Shown: positions 31,991-40,957, counted from the first letter of the stretch. The stretch: DNA of 41,038 nucleotides from an uncultured Bacteroidales bacterium (GCA_905233345.1 CAJODQ010000006.1:64001-105038); one strand, 5' to 3'. The notes: generated from the letters alone by a model not told the origin. A program made the numbers and translations.

Positions 31991-34900
31991 TCCTTTCCGC
32001 ACAAGCCATATATATCGCCAATGCCGTGAAGCGCGCCGCCCAGGGTGCGCTTCATCTTGTGATTACCGACAACAAGAAGGAAGCCTACTTCCTCGCGTCC
32101 GATCTCGACAATTTTTTCCGGGAAGAAAACCTCTATTTCTTTCCGGCAACCAGCGAAAAGTCTGAATACAAGAAGAATACGGCCCTTCTCCAACGCACGG
32201 CCACCCTTTCCGCGCTGACCCGCTGGACCCCCGCACCAGCCCTCACCCCGGGCTTGACCCGGGGCCTCCCCGCAGATTACACCATTACTAAAGACTTATT
32301 GACGAAGGACCCTCTTCCTTCCACCATCATCGTCACCTACACCGAAGCTGTTGATGAACGCGTATTGCGCCCCAAGAAGATCCGGGAGTCCATCCTGGCG
32401 CTGCGCAAAGGTGAGAGCCTGTCGCACAGCGTCATCAGCGACGTGCTCTTCGAAGAGGGTTTCCGCAAAGTCGATTTTGTGACGCAGCCCGGCGAATTTG
32501 CCCTGCGTGGCTCGCTGGTGGACATTTATTCCTTTGCGGACGAACATCCGCTCCGCATCGACTTTTTCGGCGACGAGATCGAGTCGATCCGTTGGTTCAA
32601 CCCTGACAACCAGCTTTCCATCGGCGACCCCCTGCTTGAAATCTCCATTTATCCGAACCTCGACGAGATCGGCGAAGCGGAAGAATACGCCGGCTTCATG
32701 GACGTGCTGCCCGAAGGAACTACGATCTGGGACCTGCGCGACGATATCCTGAAAAACCAGGAAACGGGCATTGTGCCGCAGCCGGCCTTCGCCAAGAACT
32801 TCCAGCTGCTCTCCGACGACATCGTACGCAAGCAGATCGAAGGCTATACGGTGACCATCCTCTCGCCCAACGAGAGCCAGACGCGCCGCCTCAAAGAGAT
32901 CCTGCGCAACGTCTCACCGCAGTTCCTGCTGGTGTCATTACATGAAGGTTACATCGACAAAACCTCCAAAAACTGCTACTATACCGACCACCAGATCTTC
33001 GAGCGCTACCACAAGCTCAGCATCCACCGCCAGGTGGAACGGTCTGAGCAGATGACCATCAACGACCTCAACGCACTGCGCATGGGCGACTATATCGTGC
33101 ACATCGACCATGGCGTGGGGCAGTACGGCGGCCTGGTCAAAACCCACGTGGGCGGCCGCACGCAGGAGGCCGTCAAACTGATTTACAAAGACGGCGACGT
33201 GGTGTTCGTATCGATCCATTCCCTGCACCGCATCTCCAAGTTCAAGTCGCGTGACGGCGAGCCGCCGAAGATATACAAACTCGGCAGCAAAGCCTGGGAA
33301 AACCTCAAGCGTGCCACCAAATCGAAGGTCAAGGACATCGCTGAAGACCTCATCAAGCTCTACTCGGAGCGGCAGCAGGCCCGCGGCTTCGCGTTCAGCG
33401 CCGACAACTACCTGCAGCACGAACTCGAATCTTCCTTTATGTTCGAGGATACGCCCGACCAGGCCACCGCCACGGAAGCCGTCAAGGCCGACATGGAAAG
33501 CATCCATCCCATGGATCGCCTGGTCTGCGGCGACGTGGGCTTCGGCAAGACCGAAGTGGCCATCCGGGCCGCCTTCAAGGCCGTGTGCGACAGCAAGCAG
33601 GTGGCGGTGCTGGTGCCCACCACCATCCTTGCCCTGCAGCATTGGCAGACCTTCACGCAGCGGCTCAAGGACTTCCCGGTCAAGATCGACTATATCAGCC
33701 GCCTCCGCACTGCCAAAGAGATCAAGCAGATCGGCGAAGACATCGCTTCCGGGCGCACAGACATCCTGATCGGCACGCACAGTATCCTTAACAAAAACCT
33801 ACAGTTCAAGGATTTAGGCCTGCTTATCATCGACGAAGAACAGAAATTCGGTGTGGCGGCCAAAGAGAAAATCCGTCAGATGAAGACCTCGGTCGACACC
33901 CTGACCCTCACCGCCACCCCGATTCCGCGCACCCTGCAGTTCTCGCTGCTGGGCGCCCGCGACCTCTCGATCATCAACACGCCGCCGCCCAACCGCATCC
34001 CTGTCACCACGGAAGTTATCCGCTTCGACGAGGACTATCTGGCCGACATCGTGAACCGGGAGCTCGAGCGCGGGGGACAGGTGTATTTTGTGCACAACCG
34101 CATCGAAGACATCTACAAGATCTATGACATGCTGCATCGCATCTGCCCCAAGGCTGAAATCTGCGTGGCCCACGGACAGATGGAACCCAAAGAACTGGAA
34201 GAGAAGATATTGCGGTTCATTGCGGGTGACTATGACATCCTGCTCTCGACCACCATCATCGAAAACGGCATCGACATTCCGAATGCCAACACGATGATTG
34301 TCAACCGGGCGCACCGCTTCGGCCTGAGCGACCTGCACCAGCTGCGTGGCCGTGTGGGTCGCAGCAACGTCAAGGCCTTCTGCTACCTCATCGTCCCCGA
34401 AGAGGAGCGCCTGACCGACGACGCGCGCCGGCGTATCCGGGCCCTGGAGGCTTTCAGCGACCTGGGCAGTGGCTTCAACATCGCCATGCAGGACCTCGAC
34501 ATCCGCGGTGCCGGCAACCTCCTGGGCGCCGAACAGTCCGGCTTTATGGCCGAAATGGGCTTCGAAACCTATATGCGCGTCCTCCGCGAAGCCATGAACG
34601 AACTCGTCCTCTCTCACGCCCCTCAAAGCGCCCCTCACCCCGGGCTTGACCCGGGGCCTCCCCGCTTCTTGCTGGATATCGAAACCCAGGTCGACACCGA
34701 CCTCGAGATCATGATCCCCGACAGCTACGTCAACGTGCCGTCCGAAAAGATCCGCCTCTACAAAGAGCTCGACAGCATCAAGTCGGAAGACCTCCTCAAA
34801 CGCTTCACAGCCAACCTCGCCGACCGTTTCGGCTCGCCCATTCCCACCCCCGTGCTGGAACTCATCGACGTGGTGCGCCTGCGCATGCTGGGCAGCAAGA

Positions 34901-35130
34901 TGGGCCTCGAGCGCATCGTCCTGAAAAACGGCGTGATGCTGGCTTACTTCATCTCCGACCGCAAGCACCCCTTCTTCGAATCCGACCAGTTTGGCGCCAT
35001 CCTGCAGCAGCTGGCCGCCCGCAAGAGCGGCATTCATCTGCTCGAAGCAAACGGAAAACTCTACTTCAAAGTGCCGGATGTGCCTTCCGTGCAAGCCGCG
35101 GCACGCGTTCTGGCCCCGTTTTTGGTATAA
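31987..35130 (+). CDS. mfd: Transcription-repair coupling factor Mfd carrying two repeat-encoded insertions
   Basis: The 1047-residue ATPase displaces stalled RNA polymerase and recruits UvrA. After the UvrB-like N-terminal region come the RNAP-interaction domain (MGDYIVHIDHGVGQYGGLV), Walker A in CGDVGFGKTEVAIRAAF near residue 515, IIDEEQKFGV, TATPIPRTLQ, STTIIENGIDIPNANTMI, HQLRGRVGRSNVKAFCYL and the TRCF C-terminal domain. Two copies of the dispersed palindrome are translated in it, near residues 80-98 (LTPGLTRGLP) and 875-895 (HPGLDPGPP), in different frames and both in variable linkers. The N-terminus is some tens of residues shorter than I expect for the family; the ATG at 31987 overlaps the upstream stop, and no earlier start is available without entering that gene. 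Confidence 0.95.
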   Translation: MILSAQAIYIANAVKRAAQGALHLVITDNKKEAYFLASDLDNFFREENLYFFPATSEKSEYKKNTALLQRTATLSALTRWTPAPALTPGLTRGLPADYTITKDLLTKDPLPSTIIVTYTEAVDERVLRPKKIRESILALRKGESLSHSVISDVLFEEGFRKVDFVTQPGEFALRGSLVDIYSFADEHPLRIDFFGDEIESIRWFNPDNQLSIGDPLLEISIYPNLDEIGEAEEYAGFMDVLPEGTTIWDLRDDILKNQETGIVPQPAFAKNFQLLSDDIVRKQIEGYTVTILSPNESQTRRLKEILRNVSPQFLLVSLHEGYIDKTSKNCYYTDHQIFERYHKLSIHRQVERSEQMTINDLNALRMGDYIVHIDHGVGQYGGLVKTHVGGRTQEAVKLIYKDGDVVFVSIHSLHRISKFKSRDGEPPKIYKLGSKAWENLKRATKSKVKDIAEDLIKLYSERQQARGFAFSADNYLQHELESSFMFEDTPDQATATEAVKADMESIHPMDRLVCGDVGFGKTEVAIRAAFKAVCDSKQVAVLVPTTILALQHWQTFTQRLKDFPVKIDYISRLRTAKEIKQIGEDIASGRTDILIGTHSILNKNLQFKDLGLLIIDEEQKFGVAAKEKIRQMKTSVDTLTLTATPIPRTLQFSLLGARDLSIINTPPPNRIPVTTEVIRFDEDYLADIVNRELERGGQVYFVHNRIEDIYKIYDMLHRICPKAEICVAHGQMEPKELEEKILRFIAGDYDILLSTTIIENGIDIPNANTMIVNRAHRFGLSDLHQLRGRVGRSNVKAFCYLIVPEEERLTDDARRRIRALEAFSDLGSGFNIAMQDLDIRGAGNLLGAEQSGFMAEMGFETYMRVLREAMNELVLSHAPQSAPHPGLDPGPPRFLLDIETQVDTDLEIMIPDSYVNVPSEKIRLYKELDSIKSEDLLKRFTANLADRFGSPIPTPVLELIDVVRLRMLGSKMGLERIVLKNGVMLAYFISDRKHPFFESDQFGAILQQLAARKSGIHLLEANGKLYFKVPDVPSVQAAARVLAPFLV
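32240..32273. repeat. Palindromic repeat copy 6, inside mfd
   Basis: Core CCCCGGGCTTGACCCGGGG at 32246-32264. With its flanks this 34-base stretch is identical to 34632-34665. It is read as L-T-P-G-L-T-R-G-L-P. Confidence 0.85.
34632..34665. repeat. Palindromic repeat copy 7, inside mfd
   Basis: Core CCCCGGGCTTGACCCGGGG at 34638-34656. Same 34 bases as copy 6 but shifted by one reading frame, giving P-H-P-G-L-D-P-G-P-P-R. Confidence 0.85.
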
Positions 35131-35145
35131 TGTTTGAATTTTTAT

Positions 35146-35153
35146 TACTTTTG
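35146..35153 (+). promoter_or_regulatory. Promoter box of the outer-membrane protein gene
   Basis: TACTTTTG at 35146-35153 fits TAnnTTTG; TTTTG ending at 35124 is a possible -33 element (21-base spacing). It lies between mfd and the GTG start at 35183. Confidence 0.55.
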
Positions 35154-35182
35154 CAATTCGTACATTCCAAGAACCAGTCCCA

Positions 35183-36541
35183 GTGAAGAAGATAGAACGT
35201 ATACTGGTTGTCGCCTTCGCGCTTCTGCTGCTGTGCCCCGTGACCCTGCGGGCACAGGATGAGGATCCGCTGGCCAGCATCGGCTACTCGCCGTATTCCC
35301 TGTTTGGCTTTGGCGACATCTTGCGGCAGGGAACCTCCTACAACGCGATGATGGGCGGCATCGGCATCGGTGACCGCAACGTCCGCATGATCAATATCGT
35401 CAATCCTGCCGCCATCACGGCGCGCGAGCTCAAGTCCTTCATGGTCGACTTCGGCCTGGACAACCGCAACACCATCTACAACGGCAACGCGGCGCGCTCC
35501 ATGAGTCCCACGGCCGAAGGGGTGCAGCGCTCCGCCAGCAACACCTTCAACATGCACCACATCGTGGCCTCGTTCCCCATCGCGTCGCAAGGAGCTTTCA
35601 AGGTGGGCCTCATGCCCTACAGCACAGTGAACTACGATTTCCAGGCCTACGAGACCTCCGATGAACTGATCGCCAACGTGGGGGACATCGTCTACGACCG
35701 GACGGGCCGGGGCGGCTTCTACAAAGCCTTCCTGGGTGCGGGCGTCACGCTCTTCAAGCGGCTGAGTATCGGCATTGACGGCAACTACTATTTCGGCAAG
35801 ATCGTGCGCAGCAGCAGCGCCACCTTCAAGAACGCATCGTCCTACCGTGTCATCAACACCGGTTGGCGTGACAACGTGAGCTGCTTCGGCGCGAAGGCCG
35901 GTATCCAGTATTCACAGCCCTTCTCCCGCGCGCTGGTGGCCACGGTGGGCGTGACCTACGACTTCAACACGAAACTTCGCGGCGACCAGACCCGCTTCGC
36001 CTACGGCGAGTCCACCATGGACGGGGCTGACACCGATACCATCTTCTACGAGAAATACAAACTGGAAAACTATTCCATTCCGGGCGAGCTCGGTGTGGGC
36101 ATCTCGTTCCGCTACGCAGACCAGTGGATGGTGGGCTTCGACTACACCCGCCAGGACTGGCGCAAGGTCGACTTCGGCGGCTATCCGGGCGTCGACTTCG
36201 CGACGGGTGTGGCGCAGAGTTTCCGTGCAGGCTTCGAAGTGACCCCCAACCGCTATGACGTGCGTACAGGCTTCGGCCACTTCCTCAACCGGGTGACCTA
36301 CCGCGGCGGCCTCTACCACGAGCGCTCGTTCATGCAGCTGGGCGGAAGTCCCGTGGCTGCGACGGGCCTCACCCTGGGCTTCGGGATCCCGGTATTCCGG
36401 TATTACAACAGCATCAACTTCGGCGTGGACATGGGCCAGCGGGGCACTTTGCGCAGCAATCAGATCCGCGAACGCTACTTTTTGTTCACCATATCGTTCA
36501 ATTTGCACGATATTTGGTTTATCAAGCCGTTGTATAACTAA
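35183..36541 (+). CDS. Predicted outer-membrane beta-barrel protein
   Basis: The 452-residue product has a signal peptide (RILVVAFALLLLCPVTLRAQ) and a body rich in alternating aromatic/glycine beta-strand patterns, ending in FLFTISFNLHDIWFIKPLYN. The N-terminal part (SPYSLFGFGDILRQGTSYNA, RDG-like VNPAAITA) resembles the FadL-related barrels that stand before TPR, LptC and PpiD-like genes in Bacteroidales. The function is unknown; an envelope role is inferred from the neighbours. The start is GTG at 35183, because no ATG occurs before about residue 54 and the signal peptide begins here. A TPR-protein gene follows after 36 bases with its own -7 box. Confidence 0.75.
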   Translation: MKKIERILVVAFALLLLCPVTLRAQDEDPLASIGYSPYSLFGFGDILRQGTSYNAMMGGIGIGDRNVRMINIVNPAAITARELKSFMVDFGLDNRNTIYNGNAARSMSPTAEGVQRSASNTFNMHHIVASFPIASQGAFKVGLMPYSTVNYDFQAYETSDELIANVGDIVYDRTGRGGFYKAFLGAGVTLFKRLSIGIDGNYYFGKIVRSSSATFKNASSYRVINTGWRDNVSCFGAKAGIQYSQPFSRALVATVGVTYDFNTKLRGDQTRFAYGESTMDGADTDTIFYEKYKLENYSIPGELGVGISFRYADQWMVGFDYTRQDWRKVDFGGYPGVDFATGVAQSFRAGFEVTPNRYDVRTGFGHFLNRVTYRGGLYHERSFMQLGGSPVAATGLTLGFGIPVFRYYNSINFGVDMGQRGTLRSNQIRERYFLFTISFNLHDIWFIKPLYN

Positions 36542-36549
36542 ATATTTAC

Positions 36550-36557
36550 TAAATTTG
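36550..36557 (+). promoter_or_regulatory. Promoter box of the TPR-protein gene
   Basis: TAAATTTG at 36550-36557 with TTG at 36530-36532 (17-base spacing), 20 bases ahead of the ATG at 36578. Confidence 0.5.
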
Positions 36558-36577
36558 CCAACCAACTTGAGAAAGAT

Positions 36578-37891
36578 ATGAAAAAGTTTGCCCTCATTCT
36601 CCTGACCCTGGTGCTTGCAGTACCTGCTTTCTCCCAGGGAAGATTCGGAAAAGACAGCGCCGAATGCACGAAGTATCTCTCCTACTATCAGGAGTTGTAC
36701 AAGCAAAAAAATATGGCGGAAGCAGCGCCTTTCTGGCGTCAGGCTTTCTCCCTCTGCCCGCCCACGGCCAGCCAGAACATGATCATCAACGGCCAGGCCA
36801 TCATGCGCTATGAGATCGGCAAGAACCAGAAGAACCCCACGCGTTACAAAGAGCTCGTAGACACCCTGCTGATGCTCAACGACGTCCGTGCGCAGTACTT
36901 CCCCAAATATGCCGTCAAGAGCAAGGACAACAAGGCTATCGACCTGATCAACTACTGCGGGGCCGACTACGAGCGCCAGTACACGGAGCTCACCACGATT
37001 CTCAACGATATCCAGGGTGAGGCCAGCCCGATCGTCTTCGTCAAGCAGATGCAGTCGAGCGTCGAGATGTACCAGAACCAGAAGATCGGCGCCGAAGACG
37101 TGATGAACAACTACACCACGATCTCCGGCTATCTCGACAACAAGATCGCTTCGAGCAACGATCCGAAGTACCGCGATGCCAAACGCGACGTCGAGACCAT
37201 CCTGATTGAGAGCGGCGTGGCTTCCTGCGACAACCTGGTGGCTCTCTACACCCCGCGTTTCGAAGCCAATCCGAACGACGAGGCGCTCCTGGCCAACATG
37301 GTCAAGATGCTTTCCAAGAGCGAGTGCATGAACACCGACCTCTTCCTCAAGAGCATCGTCGCCCTCAACGAGATCAACCCGACCGCCAGCTCGGTCTACG
37401 GCCTTTATCGCCTCTACTCCTCGCGTGACGAGAACACCAAGGCTGCCGAGTCCCTGGAGCGCGCCATCAGCCTGCTCAACCCGGACGACGTGGCGACCCG
37501 CGCCGAATACACCTTCGAGCTCGCCACCTACTACTTCAAGAAATGCGGCAAGGCGGCTCCGGCCGTGGCCAAAGCCAAAGAGGCTGTCGAGATCGACGAA
37601 TCTTACAAGGGCAAGGCCTACCTGCTGATCGGTACCATCTGGGGTGGTCAGAAATGCGGTGGCGACGAAGTCAGCAGCCGCGCCAACTTCTGGGTGGCCG
37701 TCGACTACCTGCAGCGTGCAGCTGCCGCTGATCCGGAGGTGGCCGAGGATGCCAACTCGCTGGCAGCCCAGTACCGCCGCTACTTCCCGAAGACGGAAGA
37801 CGCCTTCTTCCTCGACATCACCGACGGCAGCGCCTACACCGTCAACTGCGGTGGCATGAGCGAGCGCACGACCGTCCGTACCAACAAATAA
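36578..37891 (+). CDS. Exported TPR-like protein
   Basis: The 437-residue product has a signal peptide (KKFALILLTLVLAVPAFSQ) and is alpha-helical with several tetratricopeptide-like units: YKQKNMAEAAPFWRQAFSLC at about 45-64, DENTKAAESLERAISLLNPD and APAVAKAKEAVEIDESYKGK further on, and YLQRAAAADPEVAEDANSLA near the end. Cysteine pairs (SLCPP, ESGVASCDN, KCGGDE, VNCGG) could form periplasmic disulfides. TPR proteins mediate protein contacts; here it probably works in the periplasm with the adjacent outer-membrane protein, LptC and PpiD-like products. No specific function can be assigned. Confidence 0.8.
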   Translation: MKKFALILLTLVLAVPAFSQGRFGKDSAECTKYLSYYQELYKQKNMAEAAPFWRQAFSLCPPTASQNMIINGQAIMRYEIGKNQKNPTRYKELVDTLLMLNDVRAQYFPKYAVKSKDNKAIDLINYCGADYERQYTELTTILNDIQGEASPIVFVKQMQSSVEMYQNQKIGAEDVMNNYTTISGYLDNKIASSNDPKYRDAKRDVETILIESGVASCDNLVALYTPRFEANPNDEALLANMVKMLSKSECMNTDLFLKSIVALNEINPTASSVYGLYRLYSSRDENTKAAESLERAISLLNPDDVATRAEYTFELATYYFKKCGKAAPAVAKAKEAVEIDESYKGKAYLLIGTIWGGQKCGGDEVSSRANFWVAVDYLQRAAAADPEVAEDANSLAAQYRRYFPKTEDAFFLDITDGSAYTVNCGGMSERTTVRTNK

Positions 37892-37909
37892 TTGGGCAAG
37901 AGTAAACAG

Positions 37910-38539
37910 ATGACACAAGTTGCGATGGCCGCCGCATTTGCGGTGGCCATCCTCTTGTCGTTGACTGCCTGTCACAGCGAAACGTCGAGCGACATCGATT
38001 TCGAGCAGCGCCCCGTCCAGGTGATCCACGACATGAACGTGTTGCAGACCGAAAACGGGGAAACGACCATGCGCATGCATGCGCCGCTGATGCAGAAGTT
38101 CGACTATTTCAAGGATTCGCTGCAGCAGAGCTATGAATTGTACCCCGACGGCTTCTTCGTGGATGCCTACACGGAGAACGGGGAACTCGAGACGTCCATT
38201 GTCTCGCAGCAGGCCAAGCACATCACCACCAAGGACCGGGAGTCCTGGAGCGCCTTCGGCGACGTGGTGATCATCAATCATTTGAAAGGGGAGAAGATCG
38301 AAACGGACACCCTTTACTGGAACCGCGCGGAGAAGAAAATCTACACCGACTGCTACGTCCGTCTCTCGTCAGAGACCGGCCTTCTCCAGGGCTATGGCAT
38401 GACCTCCGACGAGCGTGCCCGCAACGCCGTCATCCTCCGGCCCTTCGACTGGTACGCCGTCGAACGCGACTCCACCTACTCCTACAACGACACCGTCAAT
38501 TTCATTGGTCCGAAGAAATCCCGCGGCATCAGCCGTTAG
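37910..38539 (+). CDS. lptC: LPS-export protein LptC, lipoprotein form
   Basis: A 209-residue protein with a lipoprotein-type signal (ILLSLTAC, Cys21). The LptC/OstA-like core includes VQVIHDMNVLQTENGETTMR, MQKFDYFKDSLQQSYELYPD, SQQAKHITTKDRESWSAFGD and LKGEKIETDTLYWNRAEKKI. LptC is anchored at the inner membrane and passes lipopolysaccharide from LptBFG to LptA. I use the ATG at 37910; a TTG at 37892, directly after the upstream stop, would add six residues (MGKSKQ). The gene follows the TPR-protein gene by 18 bases. A palindromic repeat followed by a T run after the gene may end this transcript. Confidence 0.85.
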   Translation: MTQVAMAAAFAVAILLSLTACHSETSSDIDFEQRPVQVIHDMNVLQTENGETTMRMHAPLMQKFDYFKDSLQQSYELYPDGFFVDAYTENGELETSIVSQQAKHITTKDRESWSAFGDVVIINHLKGEKIETDTLYWNRAEKKIYTDCYVRLSSETGLLQGYGMTSDERARNAVILRPFDWYAVERDSTYSYNDTVNFIGPKKSRGISR

Positions 38540-38585
38540 CGGATACCGATCGGCCGCTTCCCGTCATGCCCGGCCACTCTCCCTC

Positions 38586-38616
38586 ATTCCGGGCTTGACC
38601 CGGAATCTCCTTTTTT
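38586..38616. repeat. Palindromic repeat copy 8, after lptC, with T run
   Basis: The core (38586-38606) has arms ATTCCGGG and CCCGGAAT around CTTGA. After TCTCC comes TTTTTT (38611-38616), so the repeat could serve as the lptC terminator. A partial unit, GTCATGCCCGG, precedes it at 38562. Confidence 0.7.
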
Positions 38617-38684
38617 ATCAAAAAAATATCTCATTCCGACTCAACGTTTTACCCTCTTTTTGCATCTAGTATCTGATTTTTGTG

Positions 38685-38692
38685 TACTTTTG
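38685..38692 (+). promoter_or_regulatory. ppiD-like gene promoter box
   Basis: TACTTTTG at 38685-38692; TTG at 38660-38662 gives a 22-base spacing. The leader to the ATG at 38760 is about 65 bases and A-rich. Confidence 0.5.
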
Positions 38693-38759
38693 CACTTCGT
38701 CCCGAAAAGGGCATGATCGAAAAACAACACAAAAATTAATAACTAAAACTAAACGTAAA

Positions 38760-40817
38760 ATGGCGGTATTAGAGAAAATTCGCGTCAAATTCGGAATTTT
38801 AATCACAGTACTCGTCGCGCTGGCTCTTCTGTCGTTCATCATTGATCCTCAGACACTTCGGTCGGCCGCCGATCGCTTCTCCTCAGACAACAAAGTGGGC
38901 TCCATGAACGGTAAATCCATCACTTACCGTGAGTTCTACGAAGAACTGAACAACTATACCGAGATCGCCAAGCTCATGGGGCAGAACCCCAGCTCGGAAG
39001 CGGAACAAGCCCAGCTCCGCGATGCAGCCTGGCAGTCGATTTTCGACAACGAAGTCTTCATTCCGAAGGCTACTTCCGCAGGACTGACCGTCGGTTCCGA
39101 TGAAATGCTCGACCTGACCCAGGGTACCAACATCTCGCCCGTGCTCCTGCAGCAGGGTGTCTTCTCCGACGCCAACGGCAATTTCAGCCGCGAGGCGCTC
39201 GTCAATTTCGTCCAGTCCATCGACGCCGACGAAACCGGCAACGCCGCCCGCTTCTGGTCGTTCCTCGAAGAGAGCGTCTATCGCAACCAGCTCTACAGCA
39301 AATACGGCTCCCTCATCCAGAACAGTGACTTCCAGACCGAGCTCGAGAAGAACCGCATGATCGCCGAGAGCAATGTGACGGCTGACGTTGACTTCGTCTT
39401 CACGCCGATGCCTTTCGGTGTCGACAGCACCATCAGCGTTACCTCCGACGAGATCCGCCGCTTCTACAACGAGCACAAGGAGCAGTTCAAGCAGCCCGCC
39501 AACCGCGACATCGAATATGTGATGTGGGAAGTGGTTCCGTCTGCCCAGGACTATGCCGACACCCGCGAAGAGTTCGACGCACTCTACGCCGACTTCGCCA
39601 AGGCGGAGAACCTGAAGGCTTTCGTCACGCTCAATTCCGACAGCAAATGGAATCCGTACTTCTTCTCGGAGGACCAGCTTTCCGTTACGCCGGAATTCCA
39701 GGAGACCGCCTTCCACCAGCCGGTCGGCACCGTCAGCCCCGTGGTGGAGGAAGACCGCGCCTATGCCGCCATGCGCGTAGCCGCTGTCCGCAACATGTCC
39801 GATTCGGCCAATGTATATTATAAGGTATACCCGCTCTCCGAGGAATCCGACGCCGATGCCTTCGTCGCCGCACAACTCAAGAAACCGGAAGCCGACCAGT
39901 TCTCGAAACTCGGCTGGGTCACCCAGGATATCCTGATGGCCAACGGTCTTACCGATTTCGACCCGGTGTTCGACGCCGCACAGAAAGTCATCAAGGTGAA
40001 AAGTGTAAACAACCAGGCTGTCTTTGTGCTCTATGTGCCTGAAAAGACCAAGCCCATGAAGAAAGTCCAGATTGCTACGCTCTATAAGAACGTCCTCCCG
40101 TCCGACGACACCTATCGCGACTTCCAGATGAAAGCCGTGGAGTTCGCTGACGCTTGCGACGGCAAGCTCGAGAATTTCCAGAAGATCGCCCAGGAGCAGA
40201 ATCTGCCCGTGGTACCTCTTAATAATATGACGCAGGCCACCCGTCGTATCGGGCCGGCCGAAAATGCGCGCGAAGTGGTCTACTGGGTCTTCGACAAGAA
40301 GACCAAGGAGGGCGACGTGTCCGATCTCAAGACCGTCGACAACAAGTACTACTTTGTTACAGCTGTAACCAAGGCGCGCAAGGAAGGGTATGCCGATCTG
40401 AAAGAAGTCGCCCCCGACATCCGTACGGTCCTCATGGGCCGCAAGGTGCTCGATAAACAGCTGGCCGATGTCTCCAACGAGATTGCCGGCCTCACGACGC
40501 TCGACCAGGTAGCCGACAAGCTCGGCTCCACGGTGAGCCACTATCCGGGTCTGTCGTTTGGCTCGACCCAGTACGCCCAGAACGACCCTGCGTTCGTCGG
40601 TGCGGCCTCCGTGGCCGACGAGGGCACCCTCCAAACGGTGAAGGGAAACATAGGGGTTTACGTCTTCGAAGTTACAAACCGTTCGGCTGGTAACTTCTTC
40701 TCCGAGGCGGATGCGGCCACACAGCAGGCGCGGAAGGCCTCGTATCATACCAGCATCTTACAGGATGTAATTGCCAATGAAGCAGAGATTAAAGACAATC
40801 GAGCCCGATTTTTTTAA
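38760..40817 (+). CDS. PpiD/SurA-like periplasmic folding factor
   Basis: The 685-residue protein has a short cytoplasmic N-terminus, one membrane anchor (about residues 12-28, GILITVLVALALLSFII) and a long periplasmic part that begins with a SurA-N-like domain (NKVGSMNGKSITYREFYEEL). PpiD proteins are anchored chaperone-isomerases near the Sec exit. The central parvulin region is poorly conserved here: the usual SxRHIL and GGDLGWF signatures are not seen, only a weak FSKLGWVTQDIL. I infer chaperone rather than isomerase activity. The ATG at 38760 (MAVLEKIRVKFG) gives the correct topology. A weak AATCG/CGATT hairpin and a T run follow the stop. Confidence 0.85.
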   Translation: MAVLEKIRVKFGILITVLVALALLSFIIDPQTLRSAADRFSSDNKVGSMNGKSITYREFYEELNNYTEIAKLMGQNPSSEAEQAQLRDAAWQSIFDNEVFIPKATSAGLTVGSDEMLDLTQGTNISPVLLQQGVFSDANGNFSREALVNFVQSIDADETGNAARFWSFLEESVYRNQLYSKYGSLIQNSDFQTELEKNRMIAESNVTADVDFVFTPMPFGVDSTISVTSDEIRRFYNEHKEQFKQPANRDIEYVMWEVVPSAQDYADTREEFDALYADFAKAENLKAFVTLNSDSKWNPYFFSEDQLSVTPEFQETAFHQPVGTVSPVVEEDRAYAAMRVAAVRNMSDSANVYYKVYPLSEESDADAFVAAQLKKPEADQFSKLGWVTQDILMANGLTDFDPVFDAAQKVIKVKSVNNQAVFVLYVPEKTKPMKKVQIATLYKNVLPSDDTYRDFQMKAVEFADACDGKLENFQKIAQEQNLPVVPLNNMTQATRRIGPAENAREVVYWVFDKKTKEGDVSDLKTVDNKYYFVTAVTKARKEGYADLKEVAPDIRTVLMGRKVLDKQLADVSNEIAGLTTLDQVADKLGSTVSHYPGLSFGSTQYAQNDPAFVGAASVADEGTLQTVKGNIGVYVFEVTNRSAGNFFSEADAATQQARKASYHTSILQDVIANEAEIKDNRARFF

Positions 40818-40854
40818 CATTTTTTCAACAATCGGTTGAAAATTTCCTCAAAAA

Positions 40855-40886
40855 TTTGGACAATCAAAATTTTATGTCTAATTTTG
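40855..40886 (+). promoter_or_regulatory. Promoter of the right-edge lipoprotein gene
   Basis: TTTG at 40855-40858, 20 bases, then TAATTTTG at 40879-40886. The leader to the ATG at 40958 is about 65-70 bases and AT-rich. Confidence 0.7.
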
Positions 40887-40957
40887 AGGCGATAAACTGT
40901 GTGCAAATTTTTAATGTTTAACCAATAAATAATAAACACACTTAACAAATTTTTTTT

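Noticed and set aside
37892-37909. TTG start for lptC at 37892
   Set aside because: Possible, but the ATG at 37910 gives a compact lipoprotein signal and more usual initiation.
35912-38281. A 789-codon open frame antisense to the outer-membrane, TPR and lptC genes
   Set aside because: It spans three recognisable genes on the other strand, has no start context or family resemblance, and is explained by high-GC codon use.
12089-38616. CRISPR array formed by the CCGGGCTTGACCCGG repeats
   Set aside because: Copies are kilobases apart, vary in arms, lie inside genes and have no regular spacers or cas genes.
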